In this document: one piece after another, positions 1 to 7,040 of the stretch
Numbering within the stretch: position 1 is the stretch's first letter
Layout: each line of letters begins with the position of its first letter
Assembly (NCBI GenBank): GCA_025352345.1
Contig: JANXTP010000084.1
Location: 1 to 35,566 of the forward strand
Direction of reading: 5' to 3'
DNA length: 35,566 bases
DNA from: Burkholderiales bacterium
GTDB taxonomy: Bacteria; Pseudomonadota; Gammaproteobacteria; Burkholderiales; Burkholderiaceae_C
Notes under the pieces: model-generated
Seen by the model: the letters and a program-made list of their open reading frames with translations, nothing else
What the model was told of the DNA's origin: nothing
Database searches by the model: none
Translations under genes and position numbers: made by a program

Positions 1-55
1 GGGCCGGCGGAACTTGAGCCGAAGCGGAAGGCTGGTGAACCGGCCCGGAGGACAT
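1..55 (-). CDS. Possible N-terminus of a gene running off the left edge (ABC permease by context)
   Basis: An ATG on the minus strand at 55-53 opens 18 codons without a stop, to the window edge. The peptide begins MSSGPVHQPSASAQ and is rich in Pro, Ser and Ala. That resembles the cytosolic N-terminus of many ABC permeases, but the fragment has no diagnostic motif and no convincing ribosome binding site. It lies downstream of, and in the same direction as, the solute-binding protein and NikR-like genes, so a transporter permease is the contextual guess. Coding status is uncertain. Confidence 0.25.
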   Translation of the reverse strand, partial: MSSGPVHQPSASAQVPPA

Positions 56-102
56 GAACGGAACACAGCGGCCCGCCGCCGCGCTCAAGAACCAACCCAG
101 GA

Positions 103-579
103 TCAGCGCTTCTTTGCAGAAGGCGACGGCGACGAATGCAGCGGTGGAATCACCGCGGCCATCAATTGAAGGCGCGCGGTGATCACGCCTTTCAGCGAGG
201 TCATCGCATCGATGATGCCCTGCAGCTTCGGCGCCGGACCCTGCACCAGGATCACTTCCATCATCTTGTCTTCGGTCAGGTGCACGTGCAGCGAGCTGAT
301 GACCTCCGCGATGTTGTCGTACTGCAGGTCGGACAGCCGCCGCTGCAGGCCGCGCGTGCCGCGGTCGTAGAACAAGGTGATGGTGCCGGCCATCACCTCG
401 TCGCCGAGTTCACGCTTGTGCTCGACCAGCTGCTGGTTGACCATGTCGCTGATCGCCTGCGAGCGGCTTTCATAGCCGCGACTGCTGACCATGTCATCGA
501 GTTCAAGCAGCAAGTCGGGGTTCATCGAGACGCTGATGCGCTCGACGAAACCGTTGGACTTGGTGCTCGATCGGGGCAT
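103..579 (-). CDS. NikR-like ribbon-helix-helix metal-responsive regulator (divergent metal site)
   Basis: The 158-residue protein has the NikR architecture. An N-terminal ribbon-helix-helix DNA-binding segment (about residues 13-50, with RISVSMNPDLLLELDDM and SRSQAI) is followed by a C-terminal ACT-like ligand domain (about 63-145). In E. coli NikR nickel is bound by H76, H87, H89 and C95. By alignment the HxH pair is kept here (LHVH, H98 and H100), but H76 corresponds to Y87 and C95 to M106 (EDKMMEV). The site is therefore not a standard nickel site. An extra histidine sits near the C-terminus (PPLH). The ATG at 579 is preceded by AAGG, and only 9 bp separate it from the stop of the solute-binding protein gene, so the two are probably co-transcribed. 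It is likely the operon's own repressor; the effector is unknown. An automatic annotation would call it NikR. Confidence 0.88.
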   Translation of the reverse strand: MPRSSTKSNGFVERISVSMNPDLLLELDDMVSSRGYESRSQAISDMVNQQLVEHKRELGDEVMAGTITLFYDRGTRGLQRRLSDLQYDNIAEVISSLHVHLTEDKMMEVILVQGPAPKLQGIIDAMTSLKGVITARLQLMAAVIPPLHSSPSPSAKKR

Positions 580-588
580 GGCTGGGCC

Positions 589-1578
589 TTACTTGGGCAA
601 GTACGAGGCATCGATGTAGCTGTCGACATCCTGCGCCGTCTTGTAGACCCCGTTGGCCACGTTGAAGTCGTCGGCCACCTTCGATGAGCCCGACAGCGAG
701 CCGAAGCCCGGCGCCTTGACGAAGATCTTCTTGCTGTCGGCCAGCGTCAACAGCTTCGTGCCCTTGAGCAGCGGCAGGTATTCGGCCGGCGTCAGGCCGA
801 CGCGCGCTGCCATGATCTTCAGCGCGTCGGGCTGCGTCTTCGGGTCGTTGATGTAGGCCACCACCTTGTCCCAGACCAGCACGACCTTCTTCCAGTCGTC
901 CTTGCGCTTGGCCAGGCTCGTCGGATTGACGCCGACGATGTCGTAGATCAGGCCGGGCTCTTCCGCCGAGGTGTACAGCGGTTTGGCGCCGGGCACGCCC
1001 TTCATCGCCTGACCCGAGATCGGCTGCCAGGCGCCGATGGCGGTGATGTCCTTCGAGGCCAGGATCTGCGGCATCTCGTTGGTCTTGGCATTGACCAGCG
1101 TGACATCGGCCTCCTTCATGCCGGCCTTCTTCAACCCGTTGAGCAGCAGCAGGTGCTCGACCAGCCCGAATTCGACCGCGACCTTCTTGCCCTTCAGGTC
1201 CTTCAGCGTCTTGATGCCCGGCTTGCCGACGATCATGTCGTTGCCGTTGGAGTAGTCGGTCAGCACGATCGCCACGCTCTTGCCGCCACCGGCCCCGGTG
1301 ACCAGCGCGTCGCCGTTGGTCATGCAGACCGCGTCGATCTTGCCGGCGGTGAACGCGTCCAGCGAAGCCGAGTAGTCGAACCACTCCAGCTTCACGTCGA
1401 CACCGGCTTCCTTGAAGAAGCCCTTGTCCAGTGCCACCTGCCAGGCGACCCAGCCTGGCCAGTCGCTGTAGCCGATCTTCAGCGGCTCGGCCGCTCGCGT
1501 GGGCAGCACGGTCAGCGACAGCGCCGCCGGGATCAGGGACGTGAAAAGACGGCGGCTCAGTCGAAACATGGATGTCAT
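589..1578 (-). CDS. ABC transporter substrate-binding protein, NitT/TauT type, urea-carboxylase/guanidine-associated subfamily
   Basis: This 329-residue periplasmic binding protein belongs to the NMT1/TauA/SsuA fold. It starts the mature region with LKIGYSDWPGWVAW and carries DAFTAGKIDAVCMTNGDAL and SYIDASYLPK at the end. I recognise this as the subfamily found beside urea carboxylase and guanidine-degradation genes (TIGR03427-like); this is from memory, not a search. I chose the ATG at 1578 over an upstream ATG at 1776 because it has GAGGAA 8 nt upstream and gives a clean signal peptide. The signal peptide contains SRRLF (residues 8-12), a twin-arginine-like motif. The binding protein is followed by a NikR-like regulator. 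No permease or ATPase is visible; they would lie left of the window. The ligand is inferred only from subfamily resemblance and could be another small nitrogenous compound. Confidence 0.85.
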   Translation of the reverse strand: MTSMFRLSRRLFTSLIPAALSLTVLPTRAAEPLKIGYSDWPGWVAWQVALDKGFFKEAGVDVKLEWFDYSASLDAFTAGKIDAVCMTNGDALVTGAGGGKSVAIVLTDYSNGNDMIVGKPGIKTLKDLKGKKVAVEFGLVEHLLLLNGLKKAGMKEADVTLVNAKTNEMPQILASKDITAIGAWQPISGQAMKGVPGAKPLYTSAEEPGLIYDIVGVNPTSLAKRKDDWKKVVLVWDKVVAYINDPKTQPDALKIMAARVGLTPAEYLPLLKGTKLLTLADSKKIFVKAPGFGSLSGSSKVADDFNVANGVYKTAQDVDSYIDASYLPK

Positions 1579-1613
1579 GGTGGGATTCCTCAGCAGTGTT
1601 ACGGGGGAGGCTA

Positions 1614-1626
1614 TCGGTAATACCGA
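1614..1626. promoter_or_regulatory. 13-bp perfect palindrome, candidate operator of the binding-protein/NikR-like operon
   Basis: TCGGTAATACCGA is a perfect inverted repeat around a central base. It lies 36 bp upstream of the binding-protein start. On the minus strand it overlaps a plausible -10 (GGTATT, 17 bp after TTGCTT). A related imperfect dyad, GTAAGCAATAC, lies 13 bp further on at 1640-1650. Both share GTA...TAC edges. Binding by the NikR-like protein is inferred from position only. Confidence 0.4.
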
Positions 1627-1745
1627 GAACGACGTGGGCGTAAGCAATACTGAGGCCACCATGACGCCTGCCAGTAGCGCCTGCGCTGCCTTGATTCGGT
1701 GCCTGCGTGCACCATCGTCTGCCATCTTTCTTTCAGGATCTCCCC

Positions 1746-2036
1746 ATGATCGTTCGCATTGAAATCGACACCCCACCGGGGGGCCTGTTCGACTACCGGG
1801 TCACCGACGAAGGCGAGACGCTGTACGCCGATGCCGAACTGCCGTCGCTTGCCGACGCGCTGGTCGCAGCGGTGGAAGGGCTGGCGCCCGAAGTCGTGGG
1901 CGCCGAAGTTTGGTTCCGCGGGGTGGTCTCGGGCACCTATCCGCTGCACGTCATTGCGGCCAACCACGCGCAGATTGCCACCCACGCGGTCAACACCACC
2001 GCCGCGATCTTTGAAGGGCTGACGGGAGGCGCGTGA
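1746..2036 (+). CDS. Hypothetical protein, 96 aa
   Basis: This is a small soluble protein without a signal peptide or membrane segment. It begins MIVRIEIDTPPGGLFDYRV and contains SLADALVAAVEGL and an Ala/Thr-rich C-terminal helix. The ATG at 1746 has AGGA about 8 nt upstream; an in-frame ATG at 1707 would have no ribosome binding site. It is divergent from the binding-protein gene (167-bp shared upstream region) and convergent with the GGDEF gene (18-bp gap). I do not recognise the family. Alternating hydrophobic residues at the start suggest a beta strand-first alpha/beta fold, which is an inference. Confidence 0.7.
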   Translation: MIVRIEIDTPPGGLFDYRVTDEGETLYADAELPSLADALVAAVEGLAPEVVGAEVWFRGVVSGTYPLHVIAANHAQIATHAVNTTAAIFEGLTGGA

Positions 2037-2054
2037 AGAGCGCGAAGAGGCCGA

Positions 2055-3209
2055 TCAGTCGGTGTTAGCCGGCCTGTGACGCAGGTCGGCCACGCTGTCG
2101 GTGCCCGTGATCGGCGCGGCGTCGATCGTGCCGCTGGCCACACACACCCGGTTGCGACCCTGCCGCTTGGCCTTGTACAGCGCTGCGTCGGCGCGCTCGA
2201 CGGTGACGAAGAAGGGCTCGCCGATCTCCAGGTCGGCGACACCGATCGACACCGTTGTCGTCATCGGGAGACCATCGGGCAGCGGGTGCCGGTGCATCGC
2301 CACCGCCTCTCGCATCTTGTGCGCGACCAGCGTGGCTGAGGCGATGTCGGTCGCTGCCAGACAGACCATGAATTCCTCGCCACCCCATCGCAGCACGTTG
2401 TCGCCCTTGCGCAACTCGCGGCGCAGCAGGTCGGCCATGCCGCACAGCAGCAGGTCGCCGCAGGCGTGGCCGTGGTTGTCGTTGACGCGCTTGAAGTGGT
2501 CGATGTCGATCATCAGCACTGCCGCCGGTGGGTCGAGCGGGCTGCTGCGCAGGATCGGCCGCGAGACCACGTCGACCGCATGCCGGTTCAGCAAGCCGGT
2601 CAAAGCATCGGAATAGGCTGCCTCGCGCAGCAGCGTGCGTTCAGCGGCCACCGACAGCACCGAGCTGAACATGTCCGCCAGGGCCTCGAACAGCCCGATG
2701 CCGACCTGTTGAAAGTAGTCGGGTACGTCGGCATACAGCGCCAGCAGACCGCGGTCGGCGTTGACCGTCGAGGCCAGCGGCAACGACACCGCACTGCGGA
2801 TGCCGTGCATTGCTGCCGCCTCCCGCCAGGGACCGTACAGCGACATCCGCGACACGTTGAATGGCTCGACCCGCTTGCCGGACAGCGTGCGGAAGGCCGG
2901 ACCGATCTCGGTCAGGAAGCTGCGATCGATCTCCAGCTTCTGGGCGTAGGCCGACGCCGGCCCGACGACGATCTGCGGCACGATGCACGGAGTTTCGACC
3001 GGGCCGAACCAGGTCCAGGCCAGGCGCACATGGGGCGTGGCCAGTGTCAACGCCTCGCACACCCGGTGGATGATGTCGCGGTCATTGCGCTGCTCCAGCA
3101 GGCGAGATGCGCTGCGCACCAACGATTCGGCGACGCAGGCCTTCTCACGGCCGGCGTCGAAGTCGGTCGTCTCGGCGGTGTGCTGCTGAAAGGGCAGGCG
3201 CAGCTTCAT
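2055..3209 (-). CDS. Diguanylate cyclase with N-terminal GAF-like sensor domain
   Basis: The 384-residue cytoplasmic protein has a GAF-like domain (about residues 25-190, including HGIRSAVSLPLAS and RGLLALYADV) followed by a complete GGDEF domain (about 205-365). The active-site motif is GGEEF (276-280) in RWGGEEF. The metal/substrate segment reads DIDHFKRVNDNHGHACGD. An RKGD inhibitory I-site lies exactly five residues before GGEEF, so product inhibition by c-di-GMP is expected. It should convert two GTP to c-di-GMP; the GAF ligand is unknown. The ATG at 3209 has no strong Shine-Dalgarno, but the upstream in-frame extension to 3359 looks non-coding. It is divergent from the secreted protein at 3358. 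Confidence 0.9.
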   Translation of the reverse strand: MKLRLPFQQHTAETTDFDAGREKACVAESLVRSASRLLEQRNDRDIIHRVCEALTLATPHVRLAWTWFGPVETPCIVPQIVVGPASAYAQKLEIDRSFLTEIGPAFRTLSGKRVEPFNVSRMSLYGPWREAAAMHGIRSAVSLPLASTVNADRGLLALYADVPDYFQQVGIGLFEALADMFSSVLSVAAERTLLREAAYSDALTGLLNRHAVDVVSRPILRSSPLDPPAAVLMIDIDHFKRVNDNHGHACGDLLLCGMADLLRRELRKGDNVLRWGGEEFMVCLAATDIASATLVAHKMREAVAMHRHPLPDGLPMTTTVSIGVADLEIGEPFFVTVERADAALYKAKRQGRNRVCVASGTIDAAPITGTDSVADLRHRPANTD

Positions 3210-3357
3210 GGGAAAGCGGTCATCATGGCTGCGGTCGCGCCGCGTGGGAACGACATTGGATATGGGCTGCTGGGCAGTATTTCGGGGGATTCTGTTTGAT
3301 TGATATCGGCACTTTTTCGTCCGACCTGATGGGTGAGCGCATGCTGCTGACGCTGAC

Positions 3358-3978
3358 ATGCGGACTCATGTTCGTGAGGTGCGTCCTCTGAAGCGCCTTC
3401 GTTCGCTGTGCACCGTGGTCACCGCCGCGCTGATGTTCGGCGTTACCGCGGCCGCGCCGGCACAGTCTCCATCTCCGCTGGGCGAGCTGACGCTGTACGG
3501 CGTGCGCCTCAAAGGGGCCTCGACCGAGGCCTTCATCGCGGCGGCACTGAAGGCGGGCGCCACGCCGTTGGCACAGCGTACCGACGGTCCGCCGGGCTTC
3601 GATACCCGGTCCGCCGGCGTGCCCGCATTGCAGCGTCTGACGGTGGTGAGCGATGCCGCCGGGCTGGTCAGCGCGCAGTTCGTCATCAAGCCGTATGGCC
3701 AGGAAAACGAGGCGCTGCGGCAGTTGCTGGTCAGCAAATATGGCCTGCCGACCACCGCCGAGGGCGCGCGTCGGCCGTTTCCAACCTTCGCTGCCCGTTT
3801 TGCGCCGCGCGGCAGCTTCGACTGGGATTTCACCGGAGGCATGAAGCTGATCTACCGCCAGCCGGCACTCGGTGATGCCACGCTGTCGTACACCGATGTC
3901 GAGCGGGCGCGGCGTCTGTCCGCGTCGACCCCGGTGCCTGGCGTCTCGGGCGCAGCATCGCTGGTGAACCGGTTCTGA
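3358..3978 (+). CDS. Secreted hypothetical protein, 206 aa
   Basis: A short basic N-terminus is followed by a hydrophobic stretch ending near APAQS (about residues 12-36), consistent with a Sec signal peptide. The mature part (LTLYGVRLKGASTEAFIAA onward) alternates short strands and helices. It contains VSKYGLPTT, FDWDFTGGMKLIYRQP and TLSYTDVERARRL. The 'KYG' plus 'TLSYTD' pattern resembles small periplasmic proteins that score enzyme-like repeats, but I do not recognise a named family. The start may instead be the GTG at 3379, which would give MRPLKRLRSL; neither start has a clear ribosome binding site. It ends 30 bp before the stand-alone GGDEF gene on the same strand, so the two may be co-transcribed. 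Confidence 0.75.
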   Translation: MRTHVREVRPLKRLRSLCTVVTAALMFGVTAAAPAQSPSPLGELTLYGVRLKGASTEAFIAAALKAGATPLAQRTDGPPGFDTRSAGVPALQRLTVVSDAAGLVSAQFVIKPYGQENEALRQLLVSKYGLPTTAEGARRPFPTFAARFAPRGSFDWDFTGGMKLIYRQPALGDATLSYTDVERARRLSASTPVPGVSGAASLVNRF

Positions 3979-4008
3979 ACCCGGTGCAACGGCTGTAGAG
4001 TCGGCACG

Positions 4009-4560
4009 ATGATGAACGCCGCGCCGCTGTTCCTCGACCTGCTGACAGGCTTGCATCACCGAGCGTATTTTCTTGATCGCCTCAGCGAGGCCGCCGAGAC
4101 CGCGGTGGCCAAACAACAAGGCCTGGCGCTGTTGCTGGTCGACCTGGACAACCTGTTTCTGATCAACATGGAACGCGGCCGCGACAGCGGCGACCGGGCG
4201 TTGGTGGCGCTGGCGATGCCGCTGCAGCGCTCGGCGCGGCCGGGCGACACCGTGGCGCGGCTCGGTGGCGATCAGTTTGCGATGTTGCTGCTGGGCACCT
4301 CGCTGGCCACCGCCACGCAGTTCGCCTGTGGCATCCGCAGCCTGGTCGGCCGCGCGCACGATGTACATCCGGATATCGGCACGATCGACGTGTGCATCGG
4401 CGTGGCGGCATGCCCGGAGCACGGGCCGTGGCGCGCCTGCGACCTGCTGACGCTGGCCGACCTGCGGCTGAATTCGGCGAAGCGCTCGCGCCACCGGCCG
4501 GGCTGGACGCAGCAGGTGTGGGCCGAGCCCCCGGATCTGCCGGATGAGGACGACGGCTGA
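4009..4560 (+). CDS. Stand-alone degenerate GGDEF protein (GGDQF) with intact I-site
   Basis: The 183-residue protein is essentially only a GGDEF domain, beginning at the DLLTGLHHRAYFLDRL helix. The signature reads GGDQF (residues 86-90), with Gln replacing the second acidic residue. The substrate segment reads DLDNLFLINMERGRDSGD in place of the usual D-x-D-x-FKxIND-x-xGHxxGD, so the conserved Lys, Asp and GlyHis are lost. The RPGD motif (77-80) sits exactly five residues before GGDQF, the correct I-site geometry. Family knowledge predicts poor or no cyclase activity but possible c-di-GMP binding, i.e. an effector role; this is an inference. It has no sensor domain or membrane segment. It follows a secreted-protein gene and is convergent with the small gene at 4596. 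Confidence 0.85.
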   Translation: MMNAAPLFLDLLTGLHHRAYFLDRLSEAAETAVAKQQGLALLLVDLDNLFLINMERGRDSGDRALVALAMPLQRSARPGDTVARLGGDQFAMLLLGTSLATATQFACGIRSLVGRAHDVHPDIGTIDVCIGVAACPEHGPWRACDLLTLADLRLNSAKRSRHRPGWTQQVWAEPPDLPDEDDG

Positions 4561-4595
4561 CGCGCTGGGACGGGGGGTTGGAAAACCCGGTGCGC

Positions 4596-4877
4596 TCAGT
4601 GGGCGACCGTCAGTTGCCAACGGGCCATGGCCGCCTCGCTGATTTCACTGGCGCGCACCAGATCGCCGAGGAAGAGGTGCGCGGCCTGGTCGATGCACTG
4701 GTGCAGGTCCTTCGAATCGACATACAGATGGCGGTCAGGGCCGATCGCCAGTGTGGGCAGGGCGGTGCGCTTGAGCAGGATGGTCTGGATGTGCCGGCAG
4801 ACGACGTACTCGAAGACGAACGACGGGTCGATGTCCACCTTCGCGGCCACGGCAAAAACAATGTGCTCGAGTTTCAT
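4596..4877 (-). CDS. Hypothetical protein, 93 aa
   Basis: This small soluble protein begins MKLEHIVFAVAAKVDIDPSF and includes YVVCRHIQTILLKRTALP and FLGDLVRASEISEAAMARW. The ATG at 4877 has a strong AGGAG about 6 nt upstream, which supports it over the overlapping plus-strand frames. There is no signal peptide, membrane segment or recognised motif. It is convergent with the degenerate GGDEF gene and divergent from the DUF2946 gene (162-bp intergenic region, in which I see no clear operator). Confidence 0.65.
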   Translation of the reverse strand: MKLEHIVFAVAAKVDIDPSFVFEYVVCRHIQTILLKRTALPTLAIGPDRHLYVDSKDLHQCIDQAAHLFLGDLVRASEISEAAMARWQLTVAH

Positions 4878-5039
4878 GAAGACTCCTGTCTGCGCTGACG
4901 GTCTCGGATCGATGCGGCCGCAGCCGCCATGACAGAGTTATCGGCCGTGTGATCCGGCTCGTGAGGGCATTCCGCACGAAAGCAGCTGTGTGACGCGTCG
5001 CCTCAGGTGAGCCTGTGTGCCGCCACCTAAAATTCTTGA

Positions 5040-5435
5040 ATGCGTTTTCGTGGCACGGCCAAAACAATCTCCTCGTGGGTGGCGATCCTCGCCCTCCTGC
5101 TGGGGGGTGTGGCGCCCACGCTGACGCGGGCGATGCCCTCGGGTACCGGCGAGGGCTGGCGGGCGATCTGCTCGTCGGTGGGCATCCGATGGGTTGATCC
5201 CACCGCTGCCGCCACGTTCGGGAAAAGCGCGCCGGCGCCATCGCCGCAGCAGATGGGCGAACACTGTCCGTGGTGTTCGCTGCACACGATGGCGCTCGGT
5301 CTGCCACCGGCGCTGCTGCCGGTCCTCCCAAGGCTGCCGATGGCCCACGCGGTGCCGCAGCCGTTTCTTGCGGCGCCGCACACGCTCCACGCGTGGTCGT
5401 TGGCGCAGCCACGCGCGCCCCCTCGGGTTTCCTGA
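5040..5435 (+). CDS. DUF2946 family protein
   Basis: The 131-residue protein has an N-terminal hydrophobic segment (about residues 11-27, WVAILALLLGGVAP) and the DUF2946 signature GEHCPWCSLHTMALGLPP (about 73-90). A CxxC and a following His could bind a metal. A second apolar region (ALLPVLPRLPMAH) follows, as usual in the family. DUF2946 proteins are inner-membrane or periplasmic proteins of unknown function. They often sit beside copper-related or TonB-dependent receptor genes (family knowledge). Here the next gene is an outer-membrane barrel with a CSSCGC motif. A hairpin pair lies between them. Confidence 0.8.
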   Translation: MRFRGTAKTISSWVAILALLLGGVAPTLTRAMPSGTGEGWRAICSSVGIRWVDPTAAATFGKSAPAPSPQQMGEHCPWCSLHTMALGLPPALLPVLPRLPMAHAVPQPFLAAPHTLHAWSLAQPRAPPRVS

Positions 5436-5454
5436 TCTCGCAGACCCCGACTGA

Positions 5455-5472
5455 GCCCGGAGGCTTCCGGGC
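5455..5472 (+). terminator. Hairpin after the DUF2946 gene, weak terminator candidate
   Basis: GCCCGGA and TCCGGGC form a perfect 7-bp stem with a GGCT loop. It begins 19 bp past the DUF2946 stop. A short TTTT run (5480-5483) follows after 7 nt, which is further than in a canonical intrinsic terminator. It may be a partial terminator or an mRNA 3'-end stabiliser. Confidence 0.35.
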
Positions 5473-5496
5473 CCCGTGCTTTTCAGCGCCACAAGC

Positions 5497-5530
5497 GCCG
5501 TCCCCCGCAGATGACCTGCAGGGGGACGGC
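5497..5530 (+). promoter_or_regulatory. Strong 14-bp hairpin in the leader of the outer-membrane barrel gene
   Basis: GCCGTCCCCC (5497-5506) pairs perfectly with GGGGGACGGC (5521-5530). The inner GCAG pairs with CTGC after one bulged A, and the loop is ATGAC. It ends 31 bp before the ATG at 5562. No T-run follows, so it is not a standard terminator. It could be an attenuator, an RNA-stability element or a protein-binding site. Confidence 0.4.
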
Positions 5531-5561
5531 GTCAGCGCATCGCCACCCTTCAGGACACCCC

Positions 5562-6527
5562 ATGACGCTTTTTCGTTTTCACCTCGCCGGTCTTTTCGCG
5601 GCCGCCTGTTCCACCCTGCCCACTGCGGTGCTCGCCTGTTCGAGCTGTGGCTGCACGCTCAACTCGGAGTGGGCCAGCCAGGGCTTCAAGAGCGCCGGTG
5701 GCCTGAGCCTCGATCTGCGCTTCGACTACTTCAATCAGAACGAGCTGCGAACCGGCACCGACCGCGTCAGCCGCAGCGACAAGGCGGTGCCCGCCGATCG
5801 CGAGATCCAAAAGAAGACGATCAATCGCAACACCACGCTCACGGTCGATTACGGCTTCAACGCCGACTGGGGCGTCAGCGTGCAGCTGCCGTATCTGCAC
5901 CGTTACCACACCAGCTACGCCGACGAGGGCGACACCGCGCTGTCGCAGTCGCGCTCCAGCAGCATCGGCGATGTGCGTGTGCTGGGCCGCTACCAGGGCT
6001 TCTCACCGGAACACGACTGGGGTGTTCAGCTGGGGCTCAAGCTGCCCACCGGCGATGTCCATCTGAACTTCCGCCGCGGCCCGCAGGCCGGGCAGCCGCT
6101 GGACCGCGGCCTGTCTCCGGGCACCGGGTCGACCGACCTGCTGCTGGGCCTCTACAAATTCGGGCCGGTCAACCAGAGCTTCGACTACTTCGCGTCGGCG
6201 CTGCTGCAACTGCCGCTGTCGTCGACCGACCACTTCAAGCCCGGTGACGGCGCCAACCTCACCGCCGGCATCCGCTACGCCACTGGCGGCATGCTCGTGC
6301 CCCATGTGCAGATCAACGTGCGCACGGAGCGGCCCGAAAGGGGGTCGAACGCCGACGTCCGGAACGCCGGTGCCACCTTGGCCTACCTGAGCCCCGGACT
6401 CACCGCTGCGGTGACCGAGAAGTTGCAGGTCTACGGCTTCGTGCAGGTGCCGATCTACCAGCGCGTCACCGGGTACCAGATCGAGCCGAAATACAGCGTT
6501 TCGGCCGGGCTGCACTACACCTTCTGA
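5562..6527 (+). CDS. Outer-membrane beta-barrel protein with N-terminal CSSCGC motif (putative transporter)
   Basis: The 321-residue protein has a signal peptide (residues 1-20, ending TAVLA). The mature N-terminus is CSSCGCTLNSEWASQG, a cysteine cluster that could bind metal or be lipidated. The rest shows alternating amphipathic strands (LSLDLRFDYF, TTLTVDYGF, WGVSVQLPYLHRY, WGVQLGLKLP) and a terminal aromatic residue (LHYTF), typical of outer-membrane barrels. CAGGA lies 8 nt before the ATG at 5562. I recall this family as 'transporter' or metal-resistance-associated barrels next to DUF2946 and TlpA-like genes; the transported substrate is unknown. It is convergent with tlpA with no base between the two stop codons. 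Confidence 0.8.
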   Translation: MTLFRFHLAGLFAAACSTLPTAVLACSSCGCTLNSEWASQGFKSAGGLSLDLRFDYFNQNELRTGTDRVSRSDKAVPADREIQKKTINRNTTLTVDYGFNADWGVSVQLPYLHRYHTSYADEGDTALSQSRSSSIGDVRVLGRYQGFSPEHDWGVQLGLKLPTGDVHLNFRRGPQAGQPLDRGLSPGTGSTDLLLGLYKFGPVNQSFDYFASALLQLPLSSTDHFKPGDGANLTAGIRYATGGMLVPHVQINVRTERPERGSNADVRNAGATLAYLSPGLTAAVTEKLQVYGFVQVPIYQRVTGYQIEPKYSVSAGLHYTF

Positions 6528-7040
6528 TCAGGACGCTTGGAGCAGCGGCAGGATCACCGCGTCCAGCGCGCCGGCGTCCAGCTGCGGCTGGATGAACCAG
6601 TCCTGCCGGACGAGCCGGCCGTTGCGGTCGAACACCGCGCACACCGGCATGCGCCAGATGCGGCCGAACCCGCTCAGCCGGGCCGACTTCATCATCGCGA
6701 CGGCGAAAGAGAAGGGCTTCGCGACCTCGCGGACCTGGGCTTCTGCGCTCAGTTCATCCACGCTGAGTGCGAGTACCGACAAGCCGCGCTCGCGATGCTG
6801 GCGGAAGTAGCCGTCCAGTGCCGGCATCTCGGTGCGGCAGGGCCCGCACCAGGTCGCCCAGAAGTTGACCAGCAGCACTTGGCCCCTGAGCGCCTCGGAG
6901 CTGAACAGCGTGCCGTCGAGCAGGGTCGCACTGATCGATGCGGCGGGCCCGGCCGCGCGGGCCATTGGCAGCATGGCGCCAGCAGCAGCAGCGGTGGCCA
7001 GCCAGGCTCGGCGAGTGGGATCCGGCGGTGCGGGGTTCAT
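6528..7040 (-). CDS. TlpA-like periplasmic thiol:disulfide oxidoreductase
   Basis: The 170-residue thioredoxin-fold protein has the active site WCGPC (C65 and C68) in NFWATWCGPCRTEMPAL, and a MPVCAVFD strand carrying the cis-Pro region. The N-terminus has TRRAWL followed by an alanine-rich hydrophobic stretch to MARAAG. That is a twin-arginine-like signal peptide, so the protein probably acts in the periplasm, reducing or isomerising disulfides in cytochrome c or Cu-protein assembly (family knowledge). The ATG at 7040 overlaps the pabBC stop by 4 bp (ATGA), so it is translationally coupled as the last gene of the purC operon. Its direct convergence with the CSSCGC barrel gene suggests a shared redox/metal theme, which is an inference. 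Confidence 0.88.
   Translation of the reverse strand: MNPAPPDPTRRAWLATAAAAGAMLPMARAAGPAASISATLLDGTLFSSEALRGQVLLVNFWATWCGPCRTEMPALDGYFRQHRERGLSVLALSVDELSAEAQVREVAKPFSFAVAMMKSARLSGFGRIWRMPVCAVFDRNGRLVRQDWFIQPQLDAGALDAVILPLLQAS

Noticed and set aside
1579..1745. A guanidine (ykkC-type) riboswitch upstream of the binding-protein gene
   Set aside because: Looked for because of the transporter subfamily. I could not find the conserved class I, II or III core sequences, only the dyads listed.
4572..4590. A GGGTT-GGAA-AACCC hairpin as a bidirectional terminator between the degenerate GGDEF gene and the small hypothetical
   Set aside because: The stem is only 5 bp with mismatched flanks and no T-run; too weak to annotate.
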